In this document: piece by piece, positions 1 to 6,807 of the stretch
Position numbering within the stretch: the first letter of the stretch is position 1
Layout of the letters: every line of letters starts with the position of its first letter
Source: Proteobacteria bacterium UBA6920
Lineage (GTDB): Bacteria; Pseudomonadota; Gammaproteobacteria; SG8-11
Assembly (NCBI GenBank): GCA_002448875.1
Contig: DKAS01000038.1
Location: 244-23,458 of the forward strand
DNA: 23,215 bases
Direction: 5' to 3'
The notes under the pieces: model-generated
The model's input: the letters and a program-made list of their open reading frames with translations, nothing else
Database searches by the model: none
Told to the model about the DNA's origin: nothing
Program-made: the position numbers and the translations under genes

Positions 1-306
1 TTCGTCGGCGAGTTCATGGTGATCCTCAGTTCGTTCAAGGCCAATTTCTGGATTGCTTTCCTGGCGGCCACCACCCTTATTTTCGGCGCGGCCTATACCC
101 TGTGGATGGTGAAGCGGGTAGTGTTCGGGGAGGTAGGTAACTCCCATGTAGCGGAATTGACCGATCTTAACCGCCGCGAGGCCGTGGTACTGGGCGCGCT
201 GGCGGTGGCGGTGCTGCTGCTGGGCGTCTGGCCCGCGCCCTTGCTGGATGTTATGCACACGTCTGTTGACCATCTGGTGCAGCAGGCGATTGCCACGAAG
301 ATATGA
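1..306 (+). CDS. nuoM: NADH-quinone oxidoreductase subunit M, C-terminal fragment
   Basis: This is the 3' end of a gene that enters from the left edge; about 101 residues are visible. It would be an antiporter-like proton-pumping subunit in the membrane arm of respiratory complex I. The visible part shows a hydrophobic helix with the Y-x-L-W-M-x-K-R-V-x-F-G segment near its end, a polar loop (about residues 44-60), then a final hydrophobic helix rich in Leu and Val. This matches the C-terminus of NuoM-type subunits. The gene stops 19 bases before nuoN, which fits the usual nuoL-M-N order and co-transcription. NuoL or another Mrp-like subunit would look similar in so short a piece, but position directly before nuoN favours NuoM. 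Confidence 0.88.
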   Translation, partial: FVGEFMVILSSFKANFWIAFLAATTLIFGAAYTLWMVKRVVFGEVGNSHVAELTDLNRREAVVLGALAVAVLLLGVWPAPLLDVMHTSVDHLVQQAIATKI

Positions 307-325
307 TTTTCTGGAGGAAGTGACG

Positions 326-1759
326 ATGTTCGAAGCTCCGAACTACACCGCGGTATTGCCCGAGATCTTCGTGCTGAGCATGGCCTGCCTGTTGCTTATT
401 TTTGATCTCTATATGCGCGAACAGACCCGTGTTCTAACCTACCTCGTGGCGCAACTGACCCTGGTCGGCGCGGCGGTGTTGACGTTGTACGGCCATACCG
501 GCAACAAGGTGCTGGCGTTTAACGGCGCGTTTGTCGCCGACAGCATGGCGGACGTGCTGAAAATATTCGTCTATCTGGTGTCCGCAGTCGTTTTCATGTA
601 TTCGCGGGAATATCTGCGCCTGCGCAACATGTTCCGCGGTGAATTTTACGTCCTCGGCCTGTTCGGCGTGCTGGGCATGATGATCATCGTGTCGGCGCAC
701 AGCTTCCTCTCCGTGTACCTGGGTCTGGAGCTGCTGTCGCTTTCCATGTATGCCATGGTGGCCATGAACCGCGATTCCGTCGAAGCCTCCGAAGCTGCGA
801 TGAAGTATTTCGTGCTTGGCGCGCTGGCTTCGGGCATGCTGCTGTACGGCATGTCCATGATCTACGGCGTTGCCGGTTCCCTGGATATCGCCGCCGTGGC
901 CAGCGCCCTTGCCCAGGGCTCCGGGCCCAACCTGGTGGCCACCTTTGGCCTGGTGTTTCTGGTCGTCGGTTTGGCTTTCAAACTGGGGGCGGTGCCGTTT
1001 CACATGTGGATTCCCGATGTATACCACGGTTCGCCGACGGCGGTTACCTTGTATATTGGCGCGGCTCCCAAGATCGCCGCGTTCGCCATGGTAATGCGGG
1101 TACTGGCCGAGGGTATGGGCGCGCTGCAGGCGGACTGGCAGGGGATGCTGGTCGTGCTCGCCGTGCTGTCCATGGCGCTGGGCAACATCATCGCCATCGC
1201 CCAGGTGAACCTCAAGCGCATGCTGGCGTATTCGACGATCTCGCACGTGGGTTTCCTGCTGCTGGGCGTGCTGGCCGGCACCAACAACGGCTATTCTTCC
1301 GCGATGTTCTACGTCATCGTCTACACGCTGATGAGCATGGGCGGGTTCGGCATGATCATTCTGCTCAGCCGCGCCGGCTTCGAAGCAGACCGTCTGGAGG
1401 ATTTCAAGGGCTTAAACGAACGCAGCCCATGGTATGCCTTCATGATGCTGATCCTGATGTTCTCCATGGCCGGGGTGCCGCCGACCCTGGGGTTCTATGC
1501 CAAGCTGTCGGTGCTGCAGGCGCTGGTGGATGTCAACCTGGTGTGGCTGGCCGTGACTGCGGTGATTTTTTCCATCATCGGCGCCTTTTACTATCTGCGC
1601 ATCGTCAAGATCATGTACTTCGATCGCGCGGGGTCCAGTGAACCCCTGCAGTGCTCGTTTGACATGCGGGTGATGATGAGCTGCAATGGGGTTGGAATTC
1701 TCGCCCTGGGCCTGTATCCCACCGCTCTGATGTCCATGTGTCTGGGCGCGTTCAGTTGA
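326..1759 (+). CDS. nuoN: NADH-quinone oxidoreductase subunit N
   Basis: Membrane subunit of complex I (477 residues, close to the family's usual length of about 480), one of the antiporter-like subunits that couple quinone reduction to proton pumping. The protein is almost entirely hydrophobic helices. Family segments visible include the Y-S-R-E-Y region, the E-L-L-S-L-S-M-Y-A stretch, K-Y-F-x-L-G-A, the [18 protein letters not shown] motif, and [15 protein letters not shown]. ATG at 326 is chosen because GGAGG lies just upstream (about 313-317) and the protein then begins at the usual NuoN N-terminus; a longer open frame starting at 248 would overlap nuoM. It is the last gene of the nuo operon here and meets a convergent gene across a hairpin. 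Confidence 0.96.
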   Translation: MFEAPNYTAVLPEIFVLSMACLLLIFDLYMREQTRVLTYLVAQLTLVGAAVLTLYGHTGNKVLAFNGAFVADSMADVLKIFVYLVSAVVFMYSREYLRLRNMFRGEFYVLGLFGVLGMMIIVSAHSFLSVYLGLELLSLSMYAMVAMNRDSVEASEAAMKYFVLGALASGMLLYGMSMIYGVAGSLDIAAVASALAQGSGPNLVATFGLVFLVVGLAFKLGAVPFHMWIPDVYHGSPTAVTLYIGAAPKIAAFAMVMRVLAEGMGALQADWQGMLVVLAVLSMALGNIIAIAQVNLKRMLAYSTISHVGFLLLGVLAGTNNGYSSAMFYVIVYTLMSMGGFGMIILLSRAGFEADRLEDFKGLNERSPWYAFMMLILMFSMAGVPPTLGFYAKLSVLQALVDVNLVWLAVTAVIFSIIGAFYYLRIVKIMYFDRAGSSEPLQCSFDMRVMMSCNGVGILALGLYPTALMSMCLGAFS

Positions 1760-1767
1760 ACAACTAC

Positions 1768-1797
1768 GCAGGCGGCGGTGCTATCACCGCCGCCTGC
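1768..1797. terminator. hairpin between convergent nuoN and the Sel1-SPOR gene
   Basis: A perfect 13-bp stem (1768-1780 with 1785-1797) closes on the 4-base loop CTAT in the 40-base gap between two convergent stop codons. There is no long T-run on either side (TTACTTTTCC on the plus strand), so it is a plausible bidirectional terminator or mRNA 3'-end stabiliser rather than a textbook intrinsic terminator. Confidence 0.6.
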
Positions 1798-1799
1798 GG

Positions 1800-2789
1800 T
1801 TACTTTTCCAGTAATTCCTGAATTTCGGCGAAACGCCGTACTATCGGTTTGCTTCCCTGTGCGGCTTCCGGCAGATCCTTGATCTGCTGGCTTGCTTCCT
1901 GATAGCTGGAGAAATTGCCAAGCAGCAGGGTATACAGCGGTTTCTGGGCGTCAGTGGTCTTATGTTTTACGTAGGCGAGGGTGCCGTCGATGGAGTTGTG
2001 GAAGACGTACTGGAGCACCGTCAGTTCCGTGGCCGCGGACATCAGCTCGATCGTGTAGTAGCGGGGCGACTGCGCCAGCACCCAGCGCTCACGTCGCAGG
2101 GTGACCGCACGCTCCGGGGACTGCACGTCGCGTTTATTGGCCTTATCAGACAGCGCCTTTGACGCCTGGTGCAGCGGACTGGGAGCATTGACGGTCAGTT
2201 TGGCCAGGGTGGCTTGCGCGTCTTTTACACCCTGCAGCGCGGCCAGCTCTATCCAGTAAATGCCTTCATCACGGTTGTGTTTGGTGCCGCTTCCCGCCAG
2301 CAAGGCCTGTCCATAGTTATATTGGCCGTAGGAATAACCCCATTCGGCGGCTTCACGGTACCATTTTGTCGCCAATTCGGCATTCTTGCGTACCCCCCAG
2401 CCTTTTTCATAGAGCACACCGAGGTTGTTTTGCGCGATGGGGTGATTTTGATTGGCCGCCTCCTGATACAAGGTGAAGGCGCTCACCAGATCCTTTTTTG
2501 TTCCCAGCCCGGTCTGATACATCCATGCCAGACTGGCCTGGGAGTCCGCATGTCCTCTGGCGGCCTGCTCCTTCCACACGCCGTAGGCGAAATCAAACTT
2601 GCCGAACATGAACGCCATGCGCGCTCTTTCATATTGCTTGTCCATGTTGCTGTGCGAATATTCCTCTGGATTGCCAAAGAAATAGTTTTCCTCGTCATGC
2701 GCCGGCACATACACCACATAAGGCGGCGCGCTGGCGCAAGACCATAACGAGGAAAGAAGAATCAGGCACAGGCTTCGCTTCAACGGCAA
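1800..2789 (-). CDS. Sel1-repeat and SPOR-domain lipoprotein
   Basis: Predicted envelope lipoprotein of about 329 residues. The N-terminus has a basic segment, a hydrophobic core and a lipobox-like L-W-S-C with Cys at residue 18; Trp at the -2 position is unusual. Residues about 52-195 contain three to four Sel1-like repeats (patterns A-x-x-x-L-x-x-M-Y and G-x-G), a fold used for protein-protein contacts. Residues about 240-329 match the SPOR fold, which binds denuded peptidoglycan glycan strands. The combination recalls DamX-like or cell-wall-associated proteins, but a precise role cannot be given. The start is uncertain. The frame has no ATG or GTG; TTG at 2789 is used here, while an ATT start after a GGAGGG at about 2824-2829 would add about ten residues. 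Confidence 0.85.
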   Translation of the reverse strand: MPLKRSLCLILLSSLWSCASAPPYVVYVPAHDEENYFFGNPEEYSHSNMDKQYERARMAFMFGKFDFAYGVWKEQAARGHADSQASLAWMYQTGLGTKKDLVSAFTLYQEAANQNHPIAQNNLGVLYEKGWGVRKNAELATKWYREAAEWGYSYGQYNYGQALLAGSGTKHNRDEGIYWIELAALQGVKDAQATLAKLTVNAPSPLHQASKALSDKANKRDVQSPERAVTLRRERWVLAQSPRYYTIELMSAATELTVLQYVFHNSIDGTLAYVKHKTTDAQKPLYTLLLGNFSSYQEASQQIKDLPEAAQGSKPIVRRFAEIQELLEK

Positions 2790-2976
2790 GCGCGACTTGA
2801 TTTGACTGGAAATACTAATGATCCCTCCCGTAGCGCTGGGAGCGTATATATTTTTTATGCGGTACGCAGCTTAAAGACTATATTTCGAAACGTTTCTAAG
2901 TACAAGTGGGGTGACAAGGAGCACCTCTGTACTTCGTGCCGGCGGATAGAAGGGCGGCGCAATACCGGATGAAAAA

Positions 2977-3004
2977 ACAAAAGCCGCTGGGCAGCGGCTT
3001 TTGT
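2977..3004. terminator. orphan intrinsic terminator, possibly bidirectional
   Basis: A perfect 13-bp stem (2977-2989 with 2992-3004) with a two-base centre (in practice a tetraloop). The plus strand continues CATTTTTGG. The minus strand reads CTTTTGTTTTTTC across and after the stem. Both strands therefore have a T-rich 3' side. No protein gene ends next to it on either strand. Confidence 0.6.
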
Positions 3005-3171
3005 CATTTTTGGGTATGGGTATGAGCTAGAGTATTTATTAAGGGTGAGTTCAAGGTACGCCGGAAAGGTAAATTGGGGAAATAAGTTATCCCAATTTTC
3101 AAATCATGGACTGATATATGGGTGGCTACCGCATTGATTAATCAGGCTTTATTCCAGTTATGGGCAGGTAC

Positions 3172-3252
3172 AAAAATGCCGCCCGAGGGCGGCAAAAAAA
3201 TCAGGTCAATTGGAGGAATGATTTGAAAAATCATACCCACTCGATTCACACA
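3172..3252 (-). ncRNA. candidate small RNA (about 80 nt), minus strand
   Basis: The minus strand has TTGACT (3286-3281), a 16-base spacer and TAGACT (3264-3259), predicting a start near 3252. The transcript would fold a short hairpin (3218-3223 with 3229-3234), leave an unpaired TCCTCC (3217-3212) that could pair with Shine-Dalgarno sequences, and end in a GC-rich 7-bp hairpin (3178-3184 with 3187-3193) followed by ATTTTTG. No open frame of useful length is present. Promoter, body and terminator fit a trans-acting sRNA, but this is inferred from sequence alone. The T-tract is only five bases. Confidence 0.45.
3178..3193 (-). terminator. minus-strand terminator-like hairpin
   Basis: Stem GCCGCCC/GGGCGGC (7 bp) with a two-base centre. 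On the minus strand it is followed by ATTTTT. On the plus strand it is followed by AAAAAAA, which marks the minus strand as the terminated one. It would end the candidate sRNA listed at 3172-3252. Confidence 0.55.
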
Positions 3253-3258
3253 GGGTAA

Positions 3259-3286
3259 AGTCTAGACAAGGCGATGGAAAAGTCAA
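3259..3286 (-). promoter_or_regulatory. sigma70-like promoter, minus strand
   Basis: -35 TTGACT (5 of 6 to consensus) and -10 TAGACT (4 of 6) with 16-base spacing, read on the minus strand. No protein gene lies downstream before the hairpin at 3178-3193, so it most likely serves an RNA. Confidence 0.4.
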
Positions 3287-3342
3287 ACCCACAGAAATAA
3301 AGTAGACTAAAGTACTCAACCAATATCCGAAGGGGAAGCAGG

Positions 3343-4011
3343 ATGTGTGGCAGGATAGCGCAAACAACCACCATTGAAAGGATGATCGAACTTACCGATA
3401 TTGCTAATCGATTGGATCACGTGCCTGAATTTAATCTTTCCCCAACCATGGATGTTGCAGGGATATGGCGCGATGAGCAGGGGCGACGGCTGTGGGCAAA
3501 GTACCGCTGGGGCTTGATTCCCGCCTGGGCGAAGGATCGCGCCATCGCTTATAAAACCTTCAATGCCAAGTCAGAAACCGTGGCGCAAAAACCGGCATTT
3601 CGCAGCGCCTACAGAAAACGCCACTGTATTCTGCCCGTCGATGGATTTTATGAGTGGTTGCGTGCCGGCAGGGAAAAATTACCCTATTTTATCCACTTAC
3701 ACAGCGGCCAGCCTTTACTACTGGCTGGTTTGTGGGAAAGTTGGCAAGAGGACAGTGCGTCTGAGCCAGTCCTTTCATGCACCATTCTTACGACCCAGGC
3801 CAATGCCTTGCTCAGCCAGATTCATGATCGCATGCCTGTCATTATTCCGCCGGAAAAAATCGATGCCTGGTTGATAACCGGGGCTGAGACCGTCGCAAAC
3901 GAGTTATTAGCGTCCTACGCGGGAAATGATTTGGAGATGCATCGTGTCACGACGAAGATGAATAGCGGGCGTTACAGGGAGCCTGACTGCATGACGGCCC
4001 TTACGGATTGA
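3343..4011 (+). CDS. yedK: SRAP-domain DNA-protein crosslink protein (YedK/HMCES type)
   Basis: SOS-response-associated peptidase family protein of 222 residues, the usual bacterial length. The family shields abasic sites in single-stranded DNA by forming a thiazolidine link through an N-terminal Cys. All key positions are visible: Cys2 in M-C-G-R, Asn31 in N-L-S-P-T, Glu104 in D-G-F-Y-E-W and His161 in I-H-D-R-M-P-V-I. The W-G-L-I-P-x-W motif (residues 56-62) and N-A-K-S-E-T (74-79) are also present. The start at Cys2 context is certain because Met1 must be removed to expose the Cys; a purine-rich GAAGGGGAAGCAGG precedes the ATG. It stands alone, flanked by long non-coding stretches. No LexA box was recognised upstream. 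The gene symbol follows the E. coli homologue. Confidence 0.95.
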   Translation: MCGRIAQTTTIERMIELTDIANRLDHVPEFNLSPTMDVAGIWRDEQGRRLWAKYRWGLIPAWAKDRAIAYKTFNAKSETVAQKPAFRSAYRKRHCILPVDGFYEWLRAGREKLPYFIHLHSGQPLLLAGLWESWQEDSASEPVLSCTILTTQANALLSQIHDRMPVIIPPEKIDAWLITGAETVANELLASYAGNDLEMHRVTTKMNSGRYREPDCMTALTD

Positions 4012-4012
4012 T

Positions 4013-4110
4013 AAAAAAAAGGGAAAAAAAAGGCCGCTTTGAGTAGGGCGGCCCTGCCACGAGAAGGGGTTGTGGGGTACGGGATCGTGGCAGGAGGGAA
4101 TATAGCCTCC
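4013..4110 (-). ncRNA. candidate structured small RNA (about 95-100 nt), minus strand
   Basis: Read on the minus strand, the segment folds into a series of stems: a small GGAGG/CCTCC hairpin (4093-4097 with 4106-4110), a 9-bp stem (4054-4062 with 4085-4093) enclosing a 22-base C-rich loop with ACCCC and ACCCCTTC-like runs, and a GGCCGC/GCGGCC stem (4032-4037 with 4048-4053) followed by T8, CCC and T8. The C-rich loop could pair with Shine-Dalgarno sequences. A TATAGA -10-like box lies at 4119-4114 on the minus strand with a weak -35 further upstream. No open frame fits. The gene would be convergent with, and end at, the SRAP stop codon. Confidence 0.5.
4024..4053 (-). terminator. intrinsic terminator, minus strand
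   Basis: Six-bp GC stem (4032-4037 with 4048-4053, 10-base loop). On the minus strand it is followed immediately by eight T (4031-4024) and, after CCC, eight more T. On the plus strand the A-run precedes the stem and no T-run follows, so it cannot be a normal terminator for the SRAP gene. Confidence 0.65.
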
Positions 4111-4246
4111 CATTCTATATGAAGTAAAAGAATAAGAAGTAATACTTATATGACTTTATGGAATATACAAATCAGAATTTCTCTAACGAACGGACACGGA
4201 ATTTCCTTACCAGGCTAATTCCTTGTTTATAATAGAAAATATGGGC

Positions 4247-4280
4247 AAAAAAAAACCACTCGGTGGATCACTGAGTGGTT
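4247..4280 (-). terminator. strong intrinsic terminator, minus strand
   Basis: Twelve-bp stem with one G-U wobble (4254-4265 with 4269-4280) and a three-base loop, followed on the minus strand by nine T (4255-4247). There is no protein gene on the minus strand for more than 1 kb upstream of it. A weak promoter-like pair on the minus strand (TTGCGA, 16 bases, TATGAC, about 4397-4370) could start a roughly 120-nt transcript ending here. Confidence 0.7.
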
Positions 4281-4659
4281 GGTAGAATTCAATTTTGGCT
4301 ACAAAGAAGAAAATAGCTACCTAAGGGCTATACTCTAAACCTTGCCCGGATGGATTTAAAATAATGCTCAGTCATATAGATATGCTTTTTCATCGCAAAT
4401 AAGCATAAGCTTAGACACGAACTCCCAGGGTGCGCACCCATCAACCTAATTGACCGGGTTTATCCGGGATACGCATGTACCGCAGGGCATGTTTGCTACC
4501 GGTGTCGTTGGTGTCGATCGTTGAAATTAGGCCGTTTACGCATTGAAATTCATTTGATGGCTAACTAGCCTGAAAAAAGGGCGGGAGGGAATACGCCACC
4601 ATTTATTGCACGTTCGTTGCATCTATTATTTCGTTGATCTCGATAGGGACTGAAATCCA

Positions 4660-5043
4660 ATGAAACCAATAATAAAACTAGTGTATAGCGTGTTAGTTTG
4701 TATCCCCGTAGTCGTGGTTGCCGCGAATTATGAGCAGAAATCCGCTTCCACCAACGACTTATCCCATGCCGAGATGCCGGCCCCCCAGGACAAACACCAG
4801 CCGACAGGCGACGAAGGCTCTTCGGTTCGGGAACCGGCGGGCCTGGGAAAAATGCTTTATGAAAATCACTGTACCAGTTGCCATGAAAGCAACATTCATA
4901 TCCGTGAAAACCACAAGGCAAAATCCGTGAGCGATCTGTATTATTGGGTAAATCGCTGGTCGACGACTTTGACGTTGTCTTGGAGTGAGGAGCAGAAAAA
5001 CGCGGTTGTGGAGCACCTTAGGGCCACTTTCTATAAGTTCTAG
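4660..5043 (+). CDS. small periplasmic c-type cytochrome
   Basis: Protein of 127 residues. A signal peptide (hydrophobic core about residues 6-21, A-A-N after it) is followed by a flexible polar linker (about 23-60) and a compact haem domain with one C-T-S-C-H motif at 71-75. The C-terminal part carries the pattern H-I-R-E-N-H-K-A-K-S (80-89), then W-x-x-x-W (96-100), L-x-W-S-x-E-E and a terminal F-Y-K-F. This layout resembles a family of short monohaem cytochromes I know from proteobacteria; no substrate is known to me. There is no Met after the CxxCH motif. The sixth iron ligand is therefore probably His (80, 85 or 119) or absent. It is probably an electron carrier, with partner unknown. 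The gene is monocistronic; the ribosome-binding site is weak (GATAGGGA). Confidence 0.82.
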   Translation: MKPIIKLVYSVLVCIPVVVVAANYEQKSASTNDLSHAEMPAPQDKHQPTGDEGSSVREPAGLGKMLYENHCTSCHESNIHIRENHKAKSVSDLYYWVNRWSTTLTLSWSEEQKNAVVEHLRATFYKF

Positions 5044-5206
5044 GACGAGATAATAACATCATAAATAATACAAGAAAGTACTCGCCCCCAGCTGGGGCAG
5101 GTGGCTGGATATGCCATTTGAAGAATGGTTTGTGCTATCAATATGACTGCAGGGAATATAATTGCCTGGAGGCACGGACCTTATTCAGTTTGTATAAATA
5201 TCAATT

Positions 5207-5243
5207 AAATCTGTCCGTAAGAAGCAGTTTACCGGGCAGATTT
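5207..5243. repeat. inverted repeat downstream of the cytochrome gene
   Basis: Eleven-bp arms with one G-U wobble (5207-5217 with 5233-5243) around a 15-base loop. No T-run of note follows. It could be an mRNA 3' structure or an operator; nothing nearby decides. Confidence 0.35.
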
Positions 5244-5268
5244 CATCCTTAAATAAATTTAATAATGT

Positions 5269-5430
5269 TTACAGAAACAGTTGGATAGGCAACAAAAATT
5301 TCATTAGAAATAAAAATGCTGGATGCCGCCACTGGAAGGACCTGCAGAAATTTCCATTAGCACAGAATCCCCGCAATTTACCGCTTCTGACTTCCTGTTT
5401 TAGCTCTGCGCAAATGTTGCGACATGTCAT
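5269..5430 (-). CDS. possible 53-residue small protein
   Basis: I do not recognise this protein. Support is limited to an ATG at 5430 with a well-placed GGAGGA eight bases upstream on the minus strand, and a Cys-rich N-terminal half (Cys at 3, 7, 23 and 28) followed by a hydrophobic C-terminal third rich in Phe and Leu. It is divergent from the Sel1 gene at 5505, and the 74 bases between them would hold both promoters. A chance open frame is possible because the stretch is short and AT-rich. Confidence 0.3.
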   Translation of the reverse strand: MTCRNICAELKQEVRSGKLRGFCANGNFCRSFQWRHPAFLFLMKFLLPIQLFL

Positions 5431-5504
5431 ATTCGCTTTCCTCCGGACGACACTGCTGACAGGATAATCCATGTAACGCTCCGCAGATGTGACGAGGAGG
5501 AGAG

Positions 5505-5870
5505 ATGAAGCTGGTTCCCATATATATATCTATAATGCTGCTTGCCCTGAGTGGCTATTGTCGTGCCGATGCCTTTGAAGACGGGTTGCAGCATTTTGGC
5601 AATGGCGATTACCCGGCGGCCTACAGCATCTGGCATAAGCTGGCCGAGAAAGGCGACGCCGATGCGCAATACTATGTGGGTCAAATGTTGTACCAAGGCA
5701 AAGGCGTGGCCAAGAACGTTAAACTGGCCTATGCCTGGTTGTCAGTGTCCAGCAAACATGGCTCGGATATGGCGAAAAGCCTGATTGGTGATGTGAAACA
5801 GGAATTGAGTGAAGCGCAAATCGCGGAAGCGAATTTGCTGGCGGGCAACCTGGCGAAATCCGGACCGTAA
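5505..5870 (+). CDS. small secreted Sel1-repeat protein
   Basis: Protein of 121 residues with a signal peptide (hydrophobic residues about 5-17, probable cleavage after C-R-A near residue 21). Two Sel1-like repeats follow: residues about 24-55 with Y-x-x-A-Y-S-I-W-H-K-L-A-E-K-G and 56-92 with D-A-Q-Y-Y-V-G-Q-M-L-Y-x-G-K-G-V. These are helical hairpins that usually form contact surfaces in periplasmic proteins. The C-terminal helix (L-S-E-A-Q-I-A-E-A) is typical of the family. An excellent GAGGAGGAG ribosome site precedes the ATG. It is far shorter than the Sel1-SPOR lipoprotein at 1800-2789, which it resembles only in the repeats. Function unknown. Confidence 0.85.
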   Translation: MKLVPIYISIMLLALSGYCRADAFEDGLQHFGNGDYPAAYSIWHKLAEKGDADAQYYVGQMLYQGKGVAKNVKLAYAWLSVSSKHGSDMAKSLIGDVKQELSEAQIAEANLLAGNLAKSGP

Positions 5871-5938
5871 AGCGCATCCAGGCAGAAATACGGAGTGCAA
5901 GTTGCAACAGGGAAGTTTGCCAGCCACGGCTGCGGTAC

Positions 5939-6601
5939 TTAAAGGATAAATATGAAACTGACCATGGACAGGTCCTGATCTATGCGGGTGGATTCGATTT
6001 CCATGGCGTGGTTTGCGCCAATGCGCCAACCAATTCCCACCCCAATGGGAAATGCACTACGATCATTTTCCACTCGGTCATTGGGCGTGTCCGTGTATAC
6101 GCTCTTGGCCATCCAACCCCCGCGCACCTTGAAATAGACCGGATCGCCGAAGCGGAAAGCGCCATAGATCCCGAAGGTGACCGCTGACCAGCCCTGGTCG
6201 TTACTATTGCCCGAAAACAGCGGCAGGGAAGTGGTGCCCAGCAGTTCCATCTCCAGCGTAAAAATCGATATCGGACTGATGATGAAATCACCGGAGCTGG
6301 TGAAGCCTATGCAATCGCGGACGGAGTTGTCGTCGAATGCGGCGACCATGCTGCCGACTTTGAAACCGATGTTGTGAAAGGGCAGATACCAGCCCAGATG
6401 CACGCTGACCGAAGTCGGACGCGGCAGGGGAATATCACGAATATCGGGCAAACGAATGTCGGGCAGCGGCAGACCTGCCAATTGCGTGGGCTCTTGCGCC
6501 GTAGTTGCTGGCGCGGCCAGGGTCCAGGAACACGGCAGCGCCAAAGCCAATGCCAGCACCAGCTTTAATCGCAGTCTGCCACCGGGACAACGCAATAGCA
6601 T
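5939..6601 (-). CDS. predicted outer-membrane beta-barrel protein
   Basis: Protein of about 220 residues. An N-terminal signal peptide has an Arg-rich n-region, an L-A-L-A-L-A-L core and L-A-A-P-A near residue 32. It is followed by a Pro-rich spacer containing a short tandem repeat, L-P-D-I-R twice (about residues 47-55), then by alternating hydrophobic/polar segments with aromatic girdles (G-W-Y-L-P-F, F-G-I-Y-G-A-F-R-F-G, V-Y-F-K-V-R-G-G-W). The pattern and C-terminal S-F-I-F-I-L fit a small eight- to ten-stranded barrel. I do not recognise the family and give no substrate. ATG at 6601 gives the best signal peptide; an ATG at 6664, three bases after GAGGG, would add 21 residues. A TATACT -10-like box lies at about 6689-6684 on the minus strand. 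Confidence 0.7.
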   Translation of the reverse strand: MLLRCPGGRLRLKLVLALALALPCSWTLAAPATTAQEPTQLAGLPLPDIRLPDIRDIPLPRPTSVSVHLGWYLPFHNIGFKVGSMVAAFDDNSVRDCIGFTSSGDFIISPISIFTLEMELLGTTSLPLFSGNSNDQGWSAVTFGIYGAFRFGDPVYFKVRGGWMAKSVYTDTPNDRVENDRSAFPIGVGIGWRIGANHAMEIESTRIDQDLSMVSFIFIL

Positions 6602-6807
6602 CGTATCTACCACCGTCTTGTTCCTTTTCGCCGTCTGTATCCCGCACCGAGGTAGCCGAGTCATACACCCTCTGTTTAATGTATAGTATACGCGCTTTGC
6701 CCGGTATCTGCTGAGCTTGCCTGCGTTACCGGCGCAATCTAAAAGGGGAGGGTGAGAGTTCCTCCCCCCCGTCGCGTCAACTGTGGAACGAGTTGTGGAG
6801 CCATGAC

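Larger units (their letters stand above)
2790..3342. other. non-coding stretch upstream of the SRAP gene
   Basis: I see no convincing protein gene here. It contains an orphan terminator hairpin at 2977-3004, an 8-bp inverted repeat (3071-3078 with 3091-3098), a minus-strand terminator-like hairpin at 3178-3193 and a good minus-strand promoter-like pair at 3259-3286. The composition is more AT-rich than the flanking genes. Small RNAs are the most economical explanation for the isolated terminators. Confidence 0.5.
4012..4659. other. non-coding stretch between the SRAP gene and the cytochrome
   Basis: No protein gene could be supported in this 648-base gap. It holds two hairpins with 8- to 9-base T-tracts on the minus strand (4032-4053 and 4254-4280), additional stems at 4054-4110, a plus-strand TATAAT at 4228-4233 and a 12-base perfect palindrome GGGTGCGCACCC near 4429-4440. 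The layout suggests one or two minus-strand small RNAs. Positions about 4440-4600 show nothing I can assign. Confidence 0.5.

Noticed and set aside
434..1246. Long minus-strand open frame inside nuoN (270 codons)
   Set aside because: It lies opposite a clear nuoN, has Gln/His-rich composition typical of an antisense shadow of hydrophobic helices, and matches no family.
1006..1641. Plus-strand 211-codon frame inside nuoN
   Set aside because: Arg/Gly/Ala-rich shifted frame of nuoN, no ribosome site.
5083..5100. CCCCAGCTGGGG palindrome after the cytochrome gene as a terminator
   Set aside because: No loop and no T-tract on either strand; likely a chance palindrome or a binding site.
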